Origin: Brumimicrobium sp964585545
GTDB taxonomy: Bacteria > Bacteroidota > Bacteroidia > Flavobacteriales_D > Crocinitomicaceae
DNA length: 64,000 bases
NCBI GenBank assembly: GCA_964585545.1
Contig: CAZPDT010000011.1
Coordinates: 1 to 64,000, forward strand
Reading direction: 5' to 3'
The position numbers and the translations under genes are program-made. Position 1 is the stretch's first letter. Each line of letters begins with the position of its first letter. The notes under the pieces are model-generated. The model searched no databases. It worked only from the letters and a program-made list of their open reading frames with translations, and was not told where the DNA came from. This document shows, piece after piece, positions 8,062-17,383 of the stretch.

Positions 8062-9369
8062 TTAAAATAATTCTTGAAATCCACCAGTTAACAAAGCAAT
8101 ATTCAATCTTGCTGTTTGATATTCAATTTGTGCTTGTAATAATCTTCCTTCAGCTTGAATTGCACTGTATTGAATCTCTCTTAGTTCCAAAGGCGTGATG
8201 CTTCCCGCCATTAAAGATTTTTCACTAATTTCTATTATAGATTGTGTTTGTGAAATATTGCGTTGTTCAAACAGTAGTTTTTCTACTGCAAAGTTCATCG
8301 CTTCATAATAATTGCGTAAATCTGCTAGTTCATTAATAGAATCAGATTTTAAGCTTAGTTCTGCACGTTCTGTGTTTAGACGAGAATTACGCAATTCTGT
8401 TGCTCTGGATAAATTATTGAGGATATTCCATTTTAATGTAATCCCTATACTGGGACCAAAGCTTCTGTTCGATGCTAAAAAGCCTACCTCATTTACGGAG
8501 TTTCCATAATTATAGGCGGCATAAAAGCTTAACTGTGGATAAAATCTACTCTTGGCTTCTTTTGTTGATAACTCTGAAATAGCAATTCTTGATTTGGCTT
8601 GGAGTAGAGTAGTGTTCTGTTCCATAAATTCCCTAGCAATAGTGTTCCATTCTTTTCTTTCTTGAATCTTATTCAGGTCGCCTTCCAAAACAATATTAGC
8701 CGATACGGGAAGTTGTAAGACTTTGTTTAAAGCAGCTTTCACTTCTGATTGAGATTGTTGATTTGCGATATAGGCTGCGCTATCAGCAGTTAGATCCAAT
8801 TCAGCTTGCATCAATTGTATTTTATTGGCTGCCCCACTGTTATAACGATTTTGTATATACTCTTTACGTATTTTTGATAAATCAATTGCAGCAGTATAAA
8901 CCTCTTCCATTTCTTGAAGTGATAATAAAGTATAATAATTGACAACTGCTTCATAGATTTTCATTTCCATGGAAGCACGCAGATTTAAGGTACTGCTCCG
9001 TTCTAATTCATCCAGTTTTTTGTCGGTTGCAAACATTTTAAAGCCATCAAAAAATGTCCAACTTAACATTAAACCTGCATTAAATGATCGATTATTCGCA
9101 TTTGCGGCTTCGTTAACATCACCTGTTATAAATTCTTGACGTGCACTGCTTAATGATAAATCTTGAGTAGCTTGCACATCAATAGTGGGCAAATAACCTG
9201 CTGCCCCTGGGTTGTTTTCATTTTTCGCTATTTCTGTATCGATTTTTGCGAGTTGAATGCCAAAGTTCTGTGATAGTACACGATTCACCACTTGCTCTAA
9301 CCTTAATTTTTCTTGGGCGAAGGTTATTGAACTAAACAATATTAAACTAACTAAAATAAATATTCTCAT
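8062..9369 (-). CDS. TolC-family outer membrane efflux protein
   Basis: After a signal peptide (MRIFILVSLILFSS...FAQ) the protein has two similar halves of long amphipathic helices broken by strand segments, the outer membrane factor pattern: MLSWTFFDGFK in the first half and LKWNILNNLSRA in the second. It forms the outer membrane channel and periplasmic tunnel of a tripartite pump. The length of 435 residues is normal for the Bacteroidota group. It is the last gene of the operon and overlaps the RND gene by 4 bases, so it should be the dedicated partner. Confidence 0.9.
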   Translation of the reverse strand: MRIFILVSLILFSSITFAQEKLRLEQVVNRVLSQNFGIQLAKIDTEIAKNENNPGAAGYLPTIDVQATQDLSLSSARQEFITGDVNEAANANNRSFNAGLMLSWTFFDGFKMFATDKKLDELERSSTLNLRASMEMKIYEAVVNYYTLLSLQEMEEVYTAAIDLSKIRKEYIQNRYNSGAANKIQLMQAELDLTADSAAYIANQQSQSEVKAALNKVLQLPVSANIVLEGDLNKIQERKEWNTIAREFMEQNTTLLQAKSRIAISELSTKEAKSRFYPQLSFYAAYNYGNSVNEVGFLASNRSFGPSIGITLKWNILNNLSRATELRNSRLNTERAELSLKSDSINELADLRNYYEAMNFAVEKLLFEQRNISQTQSIIEISEKSLMAGSITPLELREIQYSAIQAEGRLLQAQIEYQTARLNIALLTGGFQELF

Positions 9370-12300
9370 GACTTTATTTCTTTTAATTCTTCTTTGCCTT
9401 TGTGTTTTGACGAAATGTAAATGTACAGTCCTGGGATAATGTAAAGGGTAAGCACCAAGGAAAAAGTTAATCCACCAATAATGGCCAATCCCATTGGCAC
9501 ACGACTGGTTGCTGCATCACCGATGGCCAAAGCAATTGGTAACGCACCTAAAATGGTGGCCAATGAAGTCATTAAAATTGGTCTGAACCGTTCAGAAGCA
9601 GCGTCAATAATTGCTGATTTTAAAGTTAAGCCAACTTGTTTTCTTTGATTGGCAAATTCTACAATTAAAATCCCGTTTTTGGTAACCAATCCCACCAATA
9701 CAATAATTCCAATTTGACTAAAAATATTTAAGGTTTGACCAAACAGCCATAAAGTAAGTACGGCACCTGCCAATGCTAATGGAACCGTTAACATAATCGC
9801 AAATGGATCTCTAAAACTTTCAAATTGTGCTGACAACACTAAATAAACAAGAATTAAAGCCAATGCAAATGCGAAAAATAAACTTCCTCCACTTTCTTCA
9901 AATTCTTTGGAAGTTCCAGCGAGAGAAGTTGAAAATGATGGATCCAATAATTCATTGGCTATTCTATCCATTTCAAGTATTCCGTCACCAATTGTTTTTC
10001 CTGGTACTGGAGCTGCTGAAACGGTTGCCGAAACATACCTATTGTATCGAAACAGTTGTGGTGGACTTGATTCATTCCTAATGTCAACCAAGTTGCTTAG
10101 TGGGATTAATTCTCCATTTTTATTTCGAACATTAATTTCTTGTAAATCACTGGGTTCATTTCTAAACCTTTTGTGTGCTTGTCCAATTACCTCATATTGT
10201 TTTCCTTCCTTGATAAAGTAACCATAACGTTGACCAGAAAAATACAATTGCATTGTTTGAGCGATATCCAATACAGAAACACCAACAGTGCTTGCTTTTT
10301 CACGGTTAATTGTTACTTGTAATTCAGGTTTATTGAATTTTAAGTTGACATCAGACATAGAGAAAATTGGACTTTGGCGTACCTGCTGCATAAATTCAGG
10401 AAGCACTTCTTCTAGTTTATTTAATGTGGGTGCTTGAAGAACATATTGGACAGGCAACCCCGACATCGAACCTCCACCAATTGTTTGCTCTTGGACAACG
10501 AATGTTCGTGCAAAATTGAAATCTTTTAATTGAGATGAAATTTCATGGGCCAACTCTGCTTGACTCTTTTTACGTTCACTTTTTGGCACTAAATTTAACC
10601 TTACAAAACCAGTATTGGTAGAAATTGAGGAGCCAAATCCAGGGGCTGTTACCGAAAGAATATTTTTTCTCTCTTTCATCGTGTCCACCAAAGCAATAAC
10701 TTTCTGTTGAAATTTGTCCATACGCTCAAAGGAGGTTCCTTCTGGGGCTGTACTCATAATTCTAAGTCGTCCTTTATCCTCCATTGGTGCAAGTTCGGAT
10801 TGCAGTTGACTGCCGAAGAATAAAATGGAACCTACAATTATTGCCAGATAGATAAATGCTTGCCAAGGTCTTCGCATAAAGGCGATTAAAGAGCGTTTAT
10901 ATCCTCTTGTTAGGTTTTCAAAGAACCGTTCTGACTTTAAGAAAAGTTTGCTTCTTTTTTCGGGTTTACGCAACATGCGAGAAGACATCATCGGCGTTAA
11001 GGTGAGGGAAACAAAAGCCGAGATCAGAACAGATCCAGCCACTACCATACCAAATTCTCTAAACAATCGACCTGTTAATCCTTCAAGGAAAATTACTGGC
11101 ATAAATACTGCAGATAGGGTAATGGTCGTTGCGAGAATGGCAAACACAATTTCATTGGCACCTTTAATGGCGGCTTTTCTTGGCGGCATTCCGCGCTCTA
11201 TTTTCTTATAGATATTTTCCATCATCACAATGGCATCATCTACTACCAGCCCAGTCGTTAGAACAATCGCTAAAAGAGTTAAAATATTGATTGAGAAATT
11301 CATTATATACATAATGAAAAATGTACCAATCAATGAAATGGGAATGGCGATAATAGGAACAATTGTTGTCCGCCAGCTTCTTAAAAATATAAACACAACC
11401 ATTACGACTAGTAAGAAGGAAATAATAACAGTAGTTTGAACTTCGTTAATGGATTTACGAATATTTTCAGTGGTATCCATAGCTACTCCTAAATGGATGT
11501 CGTCAGGTAAATCAACACTAATTTCATTAATTTTTTTGTAGATATTATCAACAATTTCAATGTAATTTGCTCCAGGTTGGGGCTGAACAGCAATACCAAT
11601 CATAGGAACTCCAGCATTCCCGCGTAAAATAGTTCTTTCGTTTTCAGGACGCAACTCTGCAGAACCGATGTCTTTCATACGGATGATCTCTCCATCTTTC
11701 TCTTTAATAATTAAGTTGTTAAACTCTTTCTCTGTTGTGAGTCGACCAAAAGTTCGAATAGTTAACTCTACATTGTCCCCTTCAATTCTTCCTGATGGCA
11801 GTTCGATGTTCTCACGCAAGAGAGCTGCTCTTACTTCGGGAGCTGTAATGTCTTTTGCCGTCATTTTGTTAGGCTCTAACATTAATTTCATGGAGTACTT
11901 TTTCTCTCCCCAGAGGTAAATTCTACTGATTCCAGAAATAGTTTGTAAACGTTCTTTAAAGGTATTAATTCCAATGTCTGTTAATTCTAATAAACTTCGG
12001 TCATCTGATTGTACAGTTAAAGAGAAAATTGTTTCTGCGTCGGCGTCTGATTTAGCTACAATTGGAGGGTCTGTATCGTCGGGGAGTTGTCGAATTGCTC
12101 CCGAAACCTTATCTCGAATATCGTTGGCAGCATTGTCCAAATCCAAATCTAAGTTGAACTCCACTGTAATTGTACTTCGCCCATCGCTACTTATAGAGGT
12201 CATGGTGCGAATTCCTTGGACTTGATTTACAGCTTCCTCTAACGGTTCTGTGATTTGTGATTCAATAATGTCTGCGTTTGCCCCAGGATAATTTGTTGTT

Positions 12301-12440
12301 ACTGTAATAATAGGGGGGTCTACTGATGGGAACTCTCTAACTCCTAAAGAATAAAACCCTATAACTCCGAAAATAACAATCACAATGGACATTACCATTG
12401 CGAGTACGGGACGATTTATACTTAAAGATGAGATACTCAT
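9366..12440 (-). CDS. RND efflux transporter permease (AcrB/HAE1-like)
   Basis: A 1024-residue inner membrane proton-driven pump. Twelve membrane segments and two large periplasmic loops are evident. The N-terminal signature is LAMVMSIVIVIFGVIGFYSL, and membrane helix 4 contains GLVVDDAIVMMENI with the Asp pair used in proton relay. The second half repeats the pattern with GLVTKNGILIVEFANQ. It sits between adaptor and TolC genes with 4-base overlaps on both sides. The HAE1-type sequence suggests export of hydrophobic or amphiphilic compounds; the substrate cannot be read from the sequence. Confidence 0.93.
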   Translation of the reverse strand: MSISSLSINRPVLAMVMSIVIVIFGVIGFYSLGVREFPSVDPPIITVTTNYPGANADIIESQITEPLEEAVNQVQGIRTMTSISSDGRSTITVEFNLDLDLDNAANDIRDKVSGAIRQLPDDTDPPIVAKSDADAETIFSLTVQSDDRSLLELTDIGINTFKERLQTISGISRIYLWGEKKYSMKLMLEPNKMTAKDITAPEVRAALLRENIELPSGRIEGDNVELTIRTFGRLTTEKEFNNLIIKEKDGEIIRMKDIGSAELRPENERTILRGNAGVPMIGIAVQPQPGANYIEIVDNIYKKINEISVDLPDDIHLGVAMDTTENIRKSINEVQTTVIISFLLVVMVVFIFLRSWRTTIVPIIAIPISLIGTFFIMYIMNFSINILTLLAIVLTTGLVVDDAIVMMENIYKKIERGMPPRKAAIKGANEIVFAILATTITLSAVFMPVIFLEGLTGRLFREFGMVVAGSVLISAFVSLTLTPMMSSRMLRKPEKRSKLFLKSERFFENLTRGYKRSLIAFMRRPWQAFIYLAIIVGSILFFGSQLQSELAPMEDKGRLRIMSTAPEGTSFERMDKFQQKVIALVDTMKERKNILSVTAPGFGSSISTNTGFVRLNLVPKSERKKSQAELAHEISSQLKDFNFARTFVVQEQTIGGGSMSGLPVQYVLQAPTLNKLEEVLPEFMQQVRQSPIFSMSDVNLKFNKPELQVTINREKASTVGVSVLDIAQTMQLYFSGQRYGYFIKEGKQYEVIGQAHKRFRNEPSDLQEINVRNKNGELIPLSNLVDIRNESSPPQLFRYNRYVSATVSAAPVPGKTIGDGILEMDRIANELLDPSFSTSLAGTSKEFEESGGSLFFAFALALILVYLVLSAQFESFRDPFAIMLTVPLALAGAVLTLWLFGQTLNIFSQIGIIVLVGLVTKNGILIVEFANQRKQVGLTLKSAIIDAASERFRPILMTSLATILGALPIALAIGDAATSRVPMGLAIIGGLTFSLVLTLYIIPGLYIYISSKHKGKEELKEIKS

Positions 12441-13480
12441 TTAACTTCGTTTTTCGCTTTGATTGACAATCCTTCTTTCATGCCTAATAATCCTGTGAGC
12501 ACAACAGTATCCTGTGGTTGTATTTCTCCATATATCTGAACCATTTTGTTGGAACGATTTCCAACGGTTACTCGGCATCTTTTTGCTTTTCCATTGTTAA
12601 ATATCCAAACGACTTGACCGTCAATTACTGGGACAATAGCCTCTGTGGGTACACTTATACTGTTTGGAACTTCCCCTAAATTGTAGTCTACATTAACAAA
12701 GCCTCCAGCAACAAGGTTTTGGTTTTTTTCAACTTTTGCTCTAACATTTAACATTTGTGTGTTTTCATCAATGACGGGATTGGTGGCGTATACAACAGCA
12801 TCAACAGGAGTAGAGTGAAGTGAATCCGATGGTGGACGTAAACTTACTTTTTGTCCTATTTTCACTTTGTGCGCATAACGTTGAGCAATAGAAAAGTCGA
12901 CTTTTAATTGATCAGTTTGAGCCAATACAGTTATCAAATCATTGGTCGTGATAAAAGCACCTTCACTGATTTCTCTTAATCCCACATATCCTTCAAATGG
13001 AGCTGTAATTCTTCCTTTGGCAATTTGAACTTTTAAAGCTTGAATTTGCGCTTTTAAAGAATTCACTTTTGATACGGCTATCTCGAAAGCTTCTTCTGTG
13101 TCAGCTTCGTTCTCAAGAAGTGTTTTTTTTCGTTTTTTATTTTTCTTTGCGAGTTCTAAATCAACGATTAATTTGTTTTTTTCTGCTTGTAAGATATCTG
13201 TATCGACTGTAACCAATAGTTGATTTTTTTTTACAAGACGCCCTTCTTTAAAGTGAATTTTCTTCACACGTCCATTAATTTCACTGTATATCTTTACTTT
13301 CTCAAAAGGTATCGTTTTCCCGGGAATTGTTATCGTTTCCTCAAATGATTGGGCGTGGGTAATAAAGTAATCGACATTTGTATAGTCGATTTCTCCATTT
13401 TTATTTTTTAAACCTGGATCTTCGCCGCAGGAATATACCATGAGTAGGGAAAGTGCTAAAAAAAGTGATTTTATTTTCAT
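12437..13480 (-). CDS. RND efflux periplasmic adaptor (membrane fusion protein), lipoprotein
   Basis: Starts with a lipoprotein signal (LLMVYSCGED, Cys about residue 18). The barrel-sandwich/lipoyl halves flank a helical hairpin (residues about 100-150, rich in Lys and Glu): first half GRVKKIHFKEGRLVKKNQLL, second half GRITAPFEGYVGLREISEG. A beta-barrel and membrane-proximal domain follow (VPVIDGQVVWIFNNGKA). It links the RND pump to TolC. It is the first gene of the three-gene operon; 750 bases of non-coding DNA lie upstream. Confidence 0.92.
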   Translation of the reverse strand: MKIKSLFLALSLLMVYSCGEDPGLKNKNGEIDYTNVDYFITHAQSFEETITIPGKTIPFEKVKIYSEINGRVKKIHFKEGRLVKKNQLLVTVDTDILQAEKNKLIVDLELAKKNKKRKKTLLENEADTEEAFEIAVSKVNSLKAQIQALKVQIAKGRITAPFEGYVGLREISEGAFITTNDLITVLAQTDQLKVDFSIAQRYAHKVKIGQKVSLRPPSDSLHSTPVDAVVYATNPVIDENTQMLNVRAKVEKNQNLVAGGFVNVDYNLGEVPNSISVPTEAIVPVIDGQVVWIFNNGKAKRCRVTVGNRSNKMVQIYGEIQPQDTVVLTGLLGMKEGLSIKAKNEVK

Positions 13481-13892
13481 TTTTATTGTTTATTTAATCT
13501 TCAAAAATCTAACACAATTTTGTTGTTTATTGGGTCTAAGTTGTTTACTAAATCTGTGGTTCAGGATTGTTTATGTACTCTATTTTTTCTGTAATCATAT
13601 TGATAAACACTCAAATAATGTCTTGTTAGAATTGTGAAAAAAAAACACCTGATGGAAGTTCTTTGTTTTCTTTGGGTTTGCATTAAATACCTTTATTTAT
13701 TAAGTGAACAAAGTTAACAAAATTACTATATTTTACTTTACAATTTAGATACTTTCATAATAAGATGTTAATTCAATTCGTAATCATATAAAGCTTGGCT
13801 GAGGAAACAAATGATTGTAAGAAACATTTGTGTTATCAGGGGTTCATAACCCGAATTATTATTCATTTTTTAAAATAGTACTAGGTATTCAT

Positions 13893-13914
13893 GAGCTCAC
13901 AAGCTCGGTTCACC
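13893..13914 (+). repeat. Dispersed repeat, short fragment D
   Basis: GAGCTCACAAGCTCGGTTCA matches the middle module of the repeat copies at 1-130 and 44153-44215 with one or two changes. GAGC and GCTC can form a small hairpin. It lies 120 bases from copy B, which lacks exactly this module. Confidence 0.55.
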
Positions 13915-14034
13915 AATCTTAAAATATAAAACCACCAACGATTGATAGTTATATGTTTAAATGTATTTCAAGCATTTTTTAAGAACCCCAAATTTGTGCA
14001 TTGATAATTTGGCAAGATTTTGATTTAATTTTGA

Positions 14035-14140
14035 TCTATTCGTTGTTACAAGCCCCGCGAAATATATATATATATATATTACTTTAGGTCTTGTACCTAA
14101 AATAGATTTAAAATTAAATGCATGAATAATCCGGGATAAG
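14035..14140 (+). repeat. Dispersed intergenic repeat, copy B
   Basis: Matches positions 1-78 and 108-125 of copy A almost base for base (TCTATTCG, GTTACAAGCC, CGCGAAATAT, AAAATAGATT, AAAATTAAAT, CATGAATAAT), but lacks the 27-29-base middle module. It contains an (AT)n tract that is longer than in copy A. No coding capacity. Confidence 0.7.
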
Positions 14141-14231
14141 GCATTATCAACCTGTTGTATTGATTTGATGATGTTGCGGATTTAGTACCGATAATGCTAT
14201 ATTGCAAAGGACTTCCGTCTTGGATTACAGG

Positions 14232-14633
14232 TTATTTCTTTATAAAAACATAATTATAGCCATCATATCCTTCTTCCCCTAAATAAAGCGTGTCATTTTT
14301 TATTTTAAAATTATCATACCCACCTTTTTTATAAACAATAGCCGTTACAGGGTGATTGTCATAGGAGGTCATTTTTGTTTCAAAAGTGTAACGGTCTTTT
14401 TTCATCTTTTCTATACCATCATATACAGTATATTTCCCTCTTTCTGTATATTCCACTACATTTTTAGGTTCAAACCGAGACGCTCCATCTGTAAATCCTC
14501 CTGAGTCGTGGAGGTATTCCCATTTTCCAAAGAGCTCTTTTGCTGCTTCATTTGGGGTGTCTATCTTTTTACACCCTATTAGAGCAAAAAAGATGACAAA
14601 GAAGAGAAGAAGTATTTTGTTTTTTATTTTCAT
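14232..14633 (-). CDS. Small lipoprotein of unknown function
   Basis: A 133-residue protein with a lipoprotein signal (FFALIGCKK, Cys at residue 21). The mature part has KELFGKWEYLHD, then strand-rich segments ending GYNYVFIKK. The FGKW...KDRYTFE...NDTLYL pattern resembles lipocalin-like small lipoproteins of Bacteroidota, where a single beta-barrel domain follows the lipobox, but I cannot assign a family with certainty. The upstream gene at 14741 is in the same direction, about 107 bases away. Confidence 0.6.
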   Translation of the reverse strand: MKIKNKILLLFFVIFFALIGCKKIDTPNEAAKELFGKWEYLHDSGGFTDGASRFEPKNVVEYTERGKYTVYDGIEKMKKDRYTFETKMTSYDNHPVTAIVYKKGGYDNFKIKNDTLYLGEEGYDGYNYVFIKK

Positions 14634-14740
14634 TTTTGAGATTAAATTAGAATGCTTTCTGAATTATAAAAGTAAGCTTTTTGAGGAGAGCAACAAGGAT
14701 GCATTCGTTTTTAATTGCCAGAGAGGTTTTTTAATTCAAA

Positions 14741-15433
14741 TTAATATGGCATTGTTACAATTCTTGTGTTGGACCCTTTGTTTCCTGCAATCCATAACAC
14801 GGCATATTTTGCTGATTTTTCGCCATTAAAAGCGATAATATATACAACTTTTTTATTTTTATCTAAATAAGCAGAAAGGGTTTTTAATCGCGGAGAAAAT
14901 AGGTTTCCTTTGGGAAGAAAAACCACACTATCACACCGCTGGAGTCGAACTTTCCCATATTCTTTATTGGGCAATTGACCAGTTGTTCCCCAGGGATTGC
15001 TCCCATTTACTTTTACCAAGGTAGTTGTTTGTTTCTCTGGCGTGTTTTCATGATGAAATTGTAAACCATTTTGATCTGGTTCAAAGTCAATAGTTGTAAT
15101 AATAATTTCTATTTCCTTCCTTTTCAATATAGCCAAACTATCTGTTAAGCTATCGAAAGGTATTTTTTTAAATTTATTTATAAAATTTATCTCTTTTTTA
15201 TGAATAAATCCTCTTTTGTTTGGTGTTCCAAAAGCATAATCAATAGGTATCCATTTTCCCTTGGCTTTAAAGCAATAGACAACTTCTCCACTGCGTAAAG
15301 AGTCAATGATTTCACTTCCCTTTTCTGCTGACTGTCTGATATAGCTGAAATCACTATTGTCTTTAATTATAGCAAACTGACCTAAAATTATCGAACAGTA
15401 AAATAATGATGATAGTGTAAAAAATATTTTCAT
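14741..15433 (-). CDS. Secreted protein with SH3-like domain
   Basis: From the ATG at 15433 there is a signal peptide (MKIFFTLSSLFYCSIILGQ); the longer frame from 15466 only adds 11 residues before it. Residues about 20-85 look like a bacterial SH3 domain (SDFSYIRQSAEKGSEII, then VVYCFKAKGKWIPIDY and RGFIHKKEI), which in secreted proteins usually binds cell wall or peptides. The C-terminal half (LVKVNGSNPWGTTGQLPNKEYG cut at its core; KVVYIIAFNGEKSAKYAVLW) is of no known family to me. Neighbours are other small secreted proteins. Confidence 0.6.
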   Translation of the reverse strand: MKIFFTLSSLFYCSIILGQFAIIKDNSDFSYIRQSAEKGSEIIDSLRSGEVVYCFKAKGKWIPIDYAFGTPNKRGFIHKKEINFINKFKKIPFDSLTDSLAILKRKEIEIIITTIDFEPDQNGLQFHHENTPEKQTTTLVKVNGSNPWGTTGQLPNKEYGKVRLQRCDSVVFLPKGNLFSPRLKTLSAYLDKNKKVVYIIAFNGEKSAKYAVLWIAGNKGSNTRIVTMPY

Positions 15434-15455
15434 GTTTTTTTGATTTATTCTAAAT

Positions 15456-15644
15456 TTAACTTCCAAAGTAATAACTGATATTCTTCAGTCCAGCATTGTA
15501 CAAATATCCTTTAATAGGAGCATTAATAATTGATAATACTCCAATTCTAAAGGTTGGCTCAATCCTTATGTTCATGTTCTTTTTATATCGATTACGTGAT
15601 GAAAAGCTATGAATAGTCTGGGTTAATATTTTAAGAGTTTCCAT
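15456..15644 (-). CDS. Doubtful short ORF in a 305-base gap
   Basis: A frame of 62 codons from the ATG at 15644 (METLKILTQTIHS...). It has no signal peptide, no recognisable domain and an ordinary A/T-rich composition. It fills most of the gap between two genes on the same strand, so it might be a real small gene or the remnant of one; the sequence gives no strong support either way. Confidence 0.2.
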   Translation of the reverse strand: METLKILTQTIHSFSSRNRYKKNMNIRIEPTFRIGVLSIINAPIKGYLYNAGLKNISYYFGS

Positions 15645-15738
15645 CTTTTTTTTAATCAACATTCTTTGGTCAGTTAAAAAACCAAAATCTGTTTTTAAAT
15701 TTAAGAATAAAAATGAACCGTATATTTAAAGAGAAGTA

Positions 15739-16686
15739 TTATTTTTCATTTCCCCCACTTTCATATTTCCATTTTTGATCTTCTATAACTTCGTAGAATA
15801 TCTGATACAATATAGATAACTCATGTGTTCCAATCGCGCCATAGTCTGATATCGATTTTGTTTTCCCGTTGTTATAAACAATTTTTAATTGAACGGTTTG
15901 ATCGTCAGTCCAGTTTACAGCATAATTGTCGTTTAGAGCTTTAAAATCCATGTAATTGAGCAAATCAATGATTTGATGATAATCTTTTTGTGTTATTGTT
16001 GAAGTATAAATACCCTGCATTTTTCTATTGTCTATTTTATTGAATTTAAGAGCTTCCCATTTTACAGTCCTGTCTGCATAAATTGATAAATGGTAGATAG
16101 GACAAGTCCCGAAGCATCCTAGTCTAGAGTATGTTATACTTTCAATATTTTTCTTTGTGGGCTTTTTGTTTTCTTCAATAAAATCACCAAACATATAAAC
16201 TAAAGTCGAATGTTTTATTTTTCTTGGTTTAAGTTTTTTACCAGTTTTTGATGTCTTTTCAAAATAATACTGCACTTTGTTGTCTTTCACGGCTGTAAAT
16301 AAAAAATTTTGAGTTTTTTGAAGCAGTAAAGGTTGAACTCTATATTCCTCATCTTCATTAAATATGAATAAAACTGGATGATGATTACTACTGCCTATTA
16401 CCATAAGATCAGTCTGTCCGTTGTGGTCAAAATCTGCTTTGTACCAGGATTTTATATGTAAACTATCCGCTAGTTTTTGATACAAATTATCTTTAAAAAT
16501 AAGTTGCTTACTGACTTGAAAACCTTCATAATTTGCATCTGTTTTTGTAAGTAAATCTGTTATTTGTTCAGCATTTTGAATAGTGTCAATAGCATTTCTG
16601 TTTTTTGATTTAACAAGGGCAGATGGACCGTTACAAGATTGGAAAAATGTAAAAGTTGAAAGAATCAGATAAAAGGAGAACTTCAT
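15739..16686 (-). CDS. DUF6438-type lipoprotein
   Basis: A 315-residue protein with a lipoprotein-like signal (TFTFFQSCNG). The N-terminal half contains an FG-GAP-like stretch (WYKADFDHNGQTDLMVIG) typical of VCBS/beta-propeller repeats, here in one copy. The C-terminal half carries YSRLGCFGTCPIYHLSIYAD, the hallmark of DUF6438, followed by strands ending near SDYGAIGTHEL. The function of the family is unknown; the two cysteines in GCFGTCP may form a disulfide. It is probably exposed on the periplasmic side. Confidence 0.65.
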   Translation of the reverse strand: MKFSFYLILSTFTFFQSCNGPSALVKSKNRNAIDTIQNAEQITDLLTKTDANYEGFQVSKQLIFKDNLYQKLADSLHIKSWYKADFDHNGQTDLMVIGSSNHHPVLFIFNEDEEYRVQPLLLQKTQNFLFTAVKDNKVQYYFEKTSKTGKKLKPRKIKHSTLVYMFGDFIEENKKPTKKNIESITYSRLGCFGTCPIYHLSIYADRTVKWEALKFNKIDNRKMQGIYTSTITQKDYHQIIDLLNYMDFKALNDNYAVNWTDDQTVQLKIVYNNGKTKSISDYGAIGTHELSILYQIFYEVIEDQKWKYESGGNEK

Positions 16687-16816
16687 GATTTAGTTTTTAA
16701 ACAATTTGTACTTCACAAAAAAGTGATGGTCTAAGATACGTTTTCTTATTAAAAAAAACACCACAATCAATTTGAATATGTTTATTATTTGTATAAAATG
16801 CTAAACTTCAAAAAAT

Positions 16817-17305
16817 ATGAAAACACATCAATTGGCAGCTACATTTTTTCTTCTTTTTTCTTTTTGTTTTGAAAGTCGCGGTGATTTGCAATTTATTCCG
16901 ACTACCCAAACAAAAGATCATTCTGTTACAAACGTGGAGCATTATACACATGTTGTTGATAGTTATCTTAAAGGTTTAAATGAGCAAAACTTAGAATTGA
17001 TTTTATCTTTGTATGCGGACAATGCAACAGTAGAGGATCCTGTGGGGAGTGAGCAGGTTCGAGGTATAGATAACATTCGAAAATTTTACTCAGGTGCAGT
17101 TTCTTTAGATTTAAGCTTGGTGCGAACTGGACCTGTTAGAATTGCTGCCAATGAAGCGGCATTTCCTTTCGAATTGGTGATGGAGGTTGATGGAAAACTC
17201 ATGAAATCAAAAATTATTGATGTTTTTCGCTTTAATAAAGAAGGGAAAATTGTTTCTATGCGAGCTTATTGGGGGCCGAGTAATAGAAAAGAAGTGGAGG
17301 AGTAG
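16817..17305 (+). CDS. Secreted NTF2/SnoaL-like protein (ketosteroid isomerase fold)
   Basis: A signal peptide (MKTHQLAATFFLLFSFCF) is followed by a single cone-shaped NTF2-like domain at about residues 40-155: YLKGLNEQNLELILSLYADN, then VEDPVGSE, which is the typical position of the steroid-isomerase-like acid, RGIDNIRKFYSG and KIVSMRAYWGP. Members include isomerases, hydrolases and binding proteins, so the activity is unknown. A signal peptide on this fold is unusual compared with the cytosolic isomerases. It stands alone between two oppositely oriented genes. Confidence 0.7.
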   Translation: MKTHQLAATFFLLFSFCFESRGDLQFIPTTQTKDHSVTNVEHYTHVVDSYLKGLNEQNLELILSLYADNATVEDPVGSEQVRGIDNIRKFYSGAVSLDLSLVRTGPVRIAANEAAFPFELVMEVDGKLMKSKIIDVFRFNKEGKIVSMRAYWGPSNRKEVEE

Positions 17306-17383
17306 AAGGTCTTCTCGTATTGACTTTGCGAAGTGTTTAATGCATATATTACTAGCGATAAATATTTGAAAAATAAATAAGGT

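Larger units (their letters stand above)
13481..14231. other. 751-base intergenic region with repeat fragments
   Basis: No credible gene. It holds the leader of the RND operon (two CAAAnnTA matches at about 13709-13725 could be minus-strand TAnnTTTG boxes, some 230 bases before the adaptor start), a fragment of the dispersed repeat at 13893-13914 and a long copy at 14035-14140. A short inverted motif GGGGTTCATAACCC lies near 13839. The base composition is very A/T rich. Confidence 0.6.

Noticed and set aside
9907..10221. Plus-strand frame of 104 codons inside the RND gene
   Set aside because: It is antisense to a well-supported transporter gene and has no domain.
14061..14081. Promoter or microsatellite at the (AT)n tract
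   Set aside because: It is an internal part of the dispersed repeat and differs in length between copies; no gene start fits.
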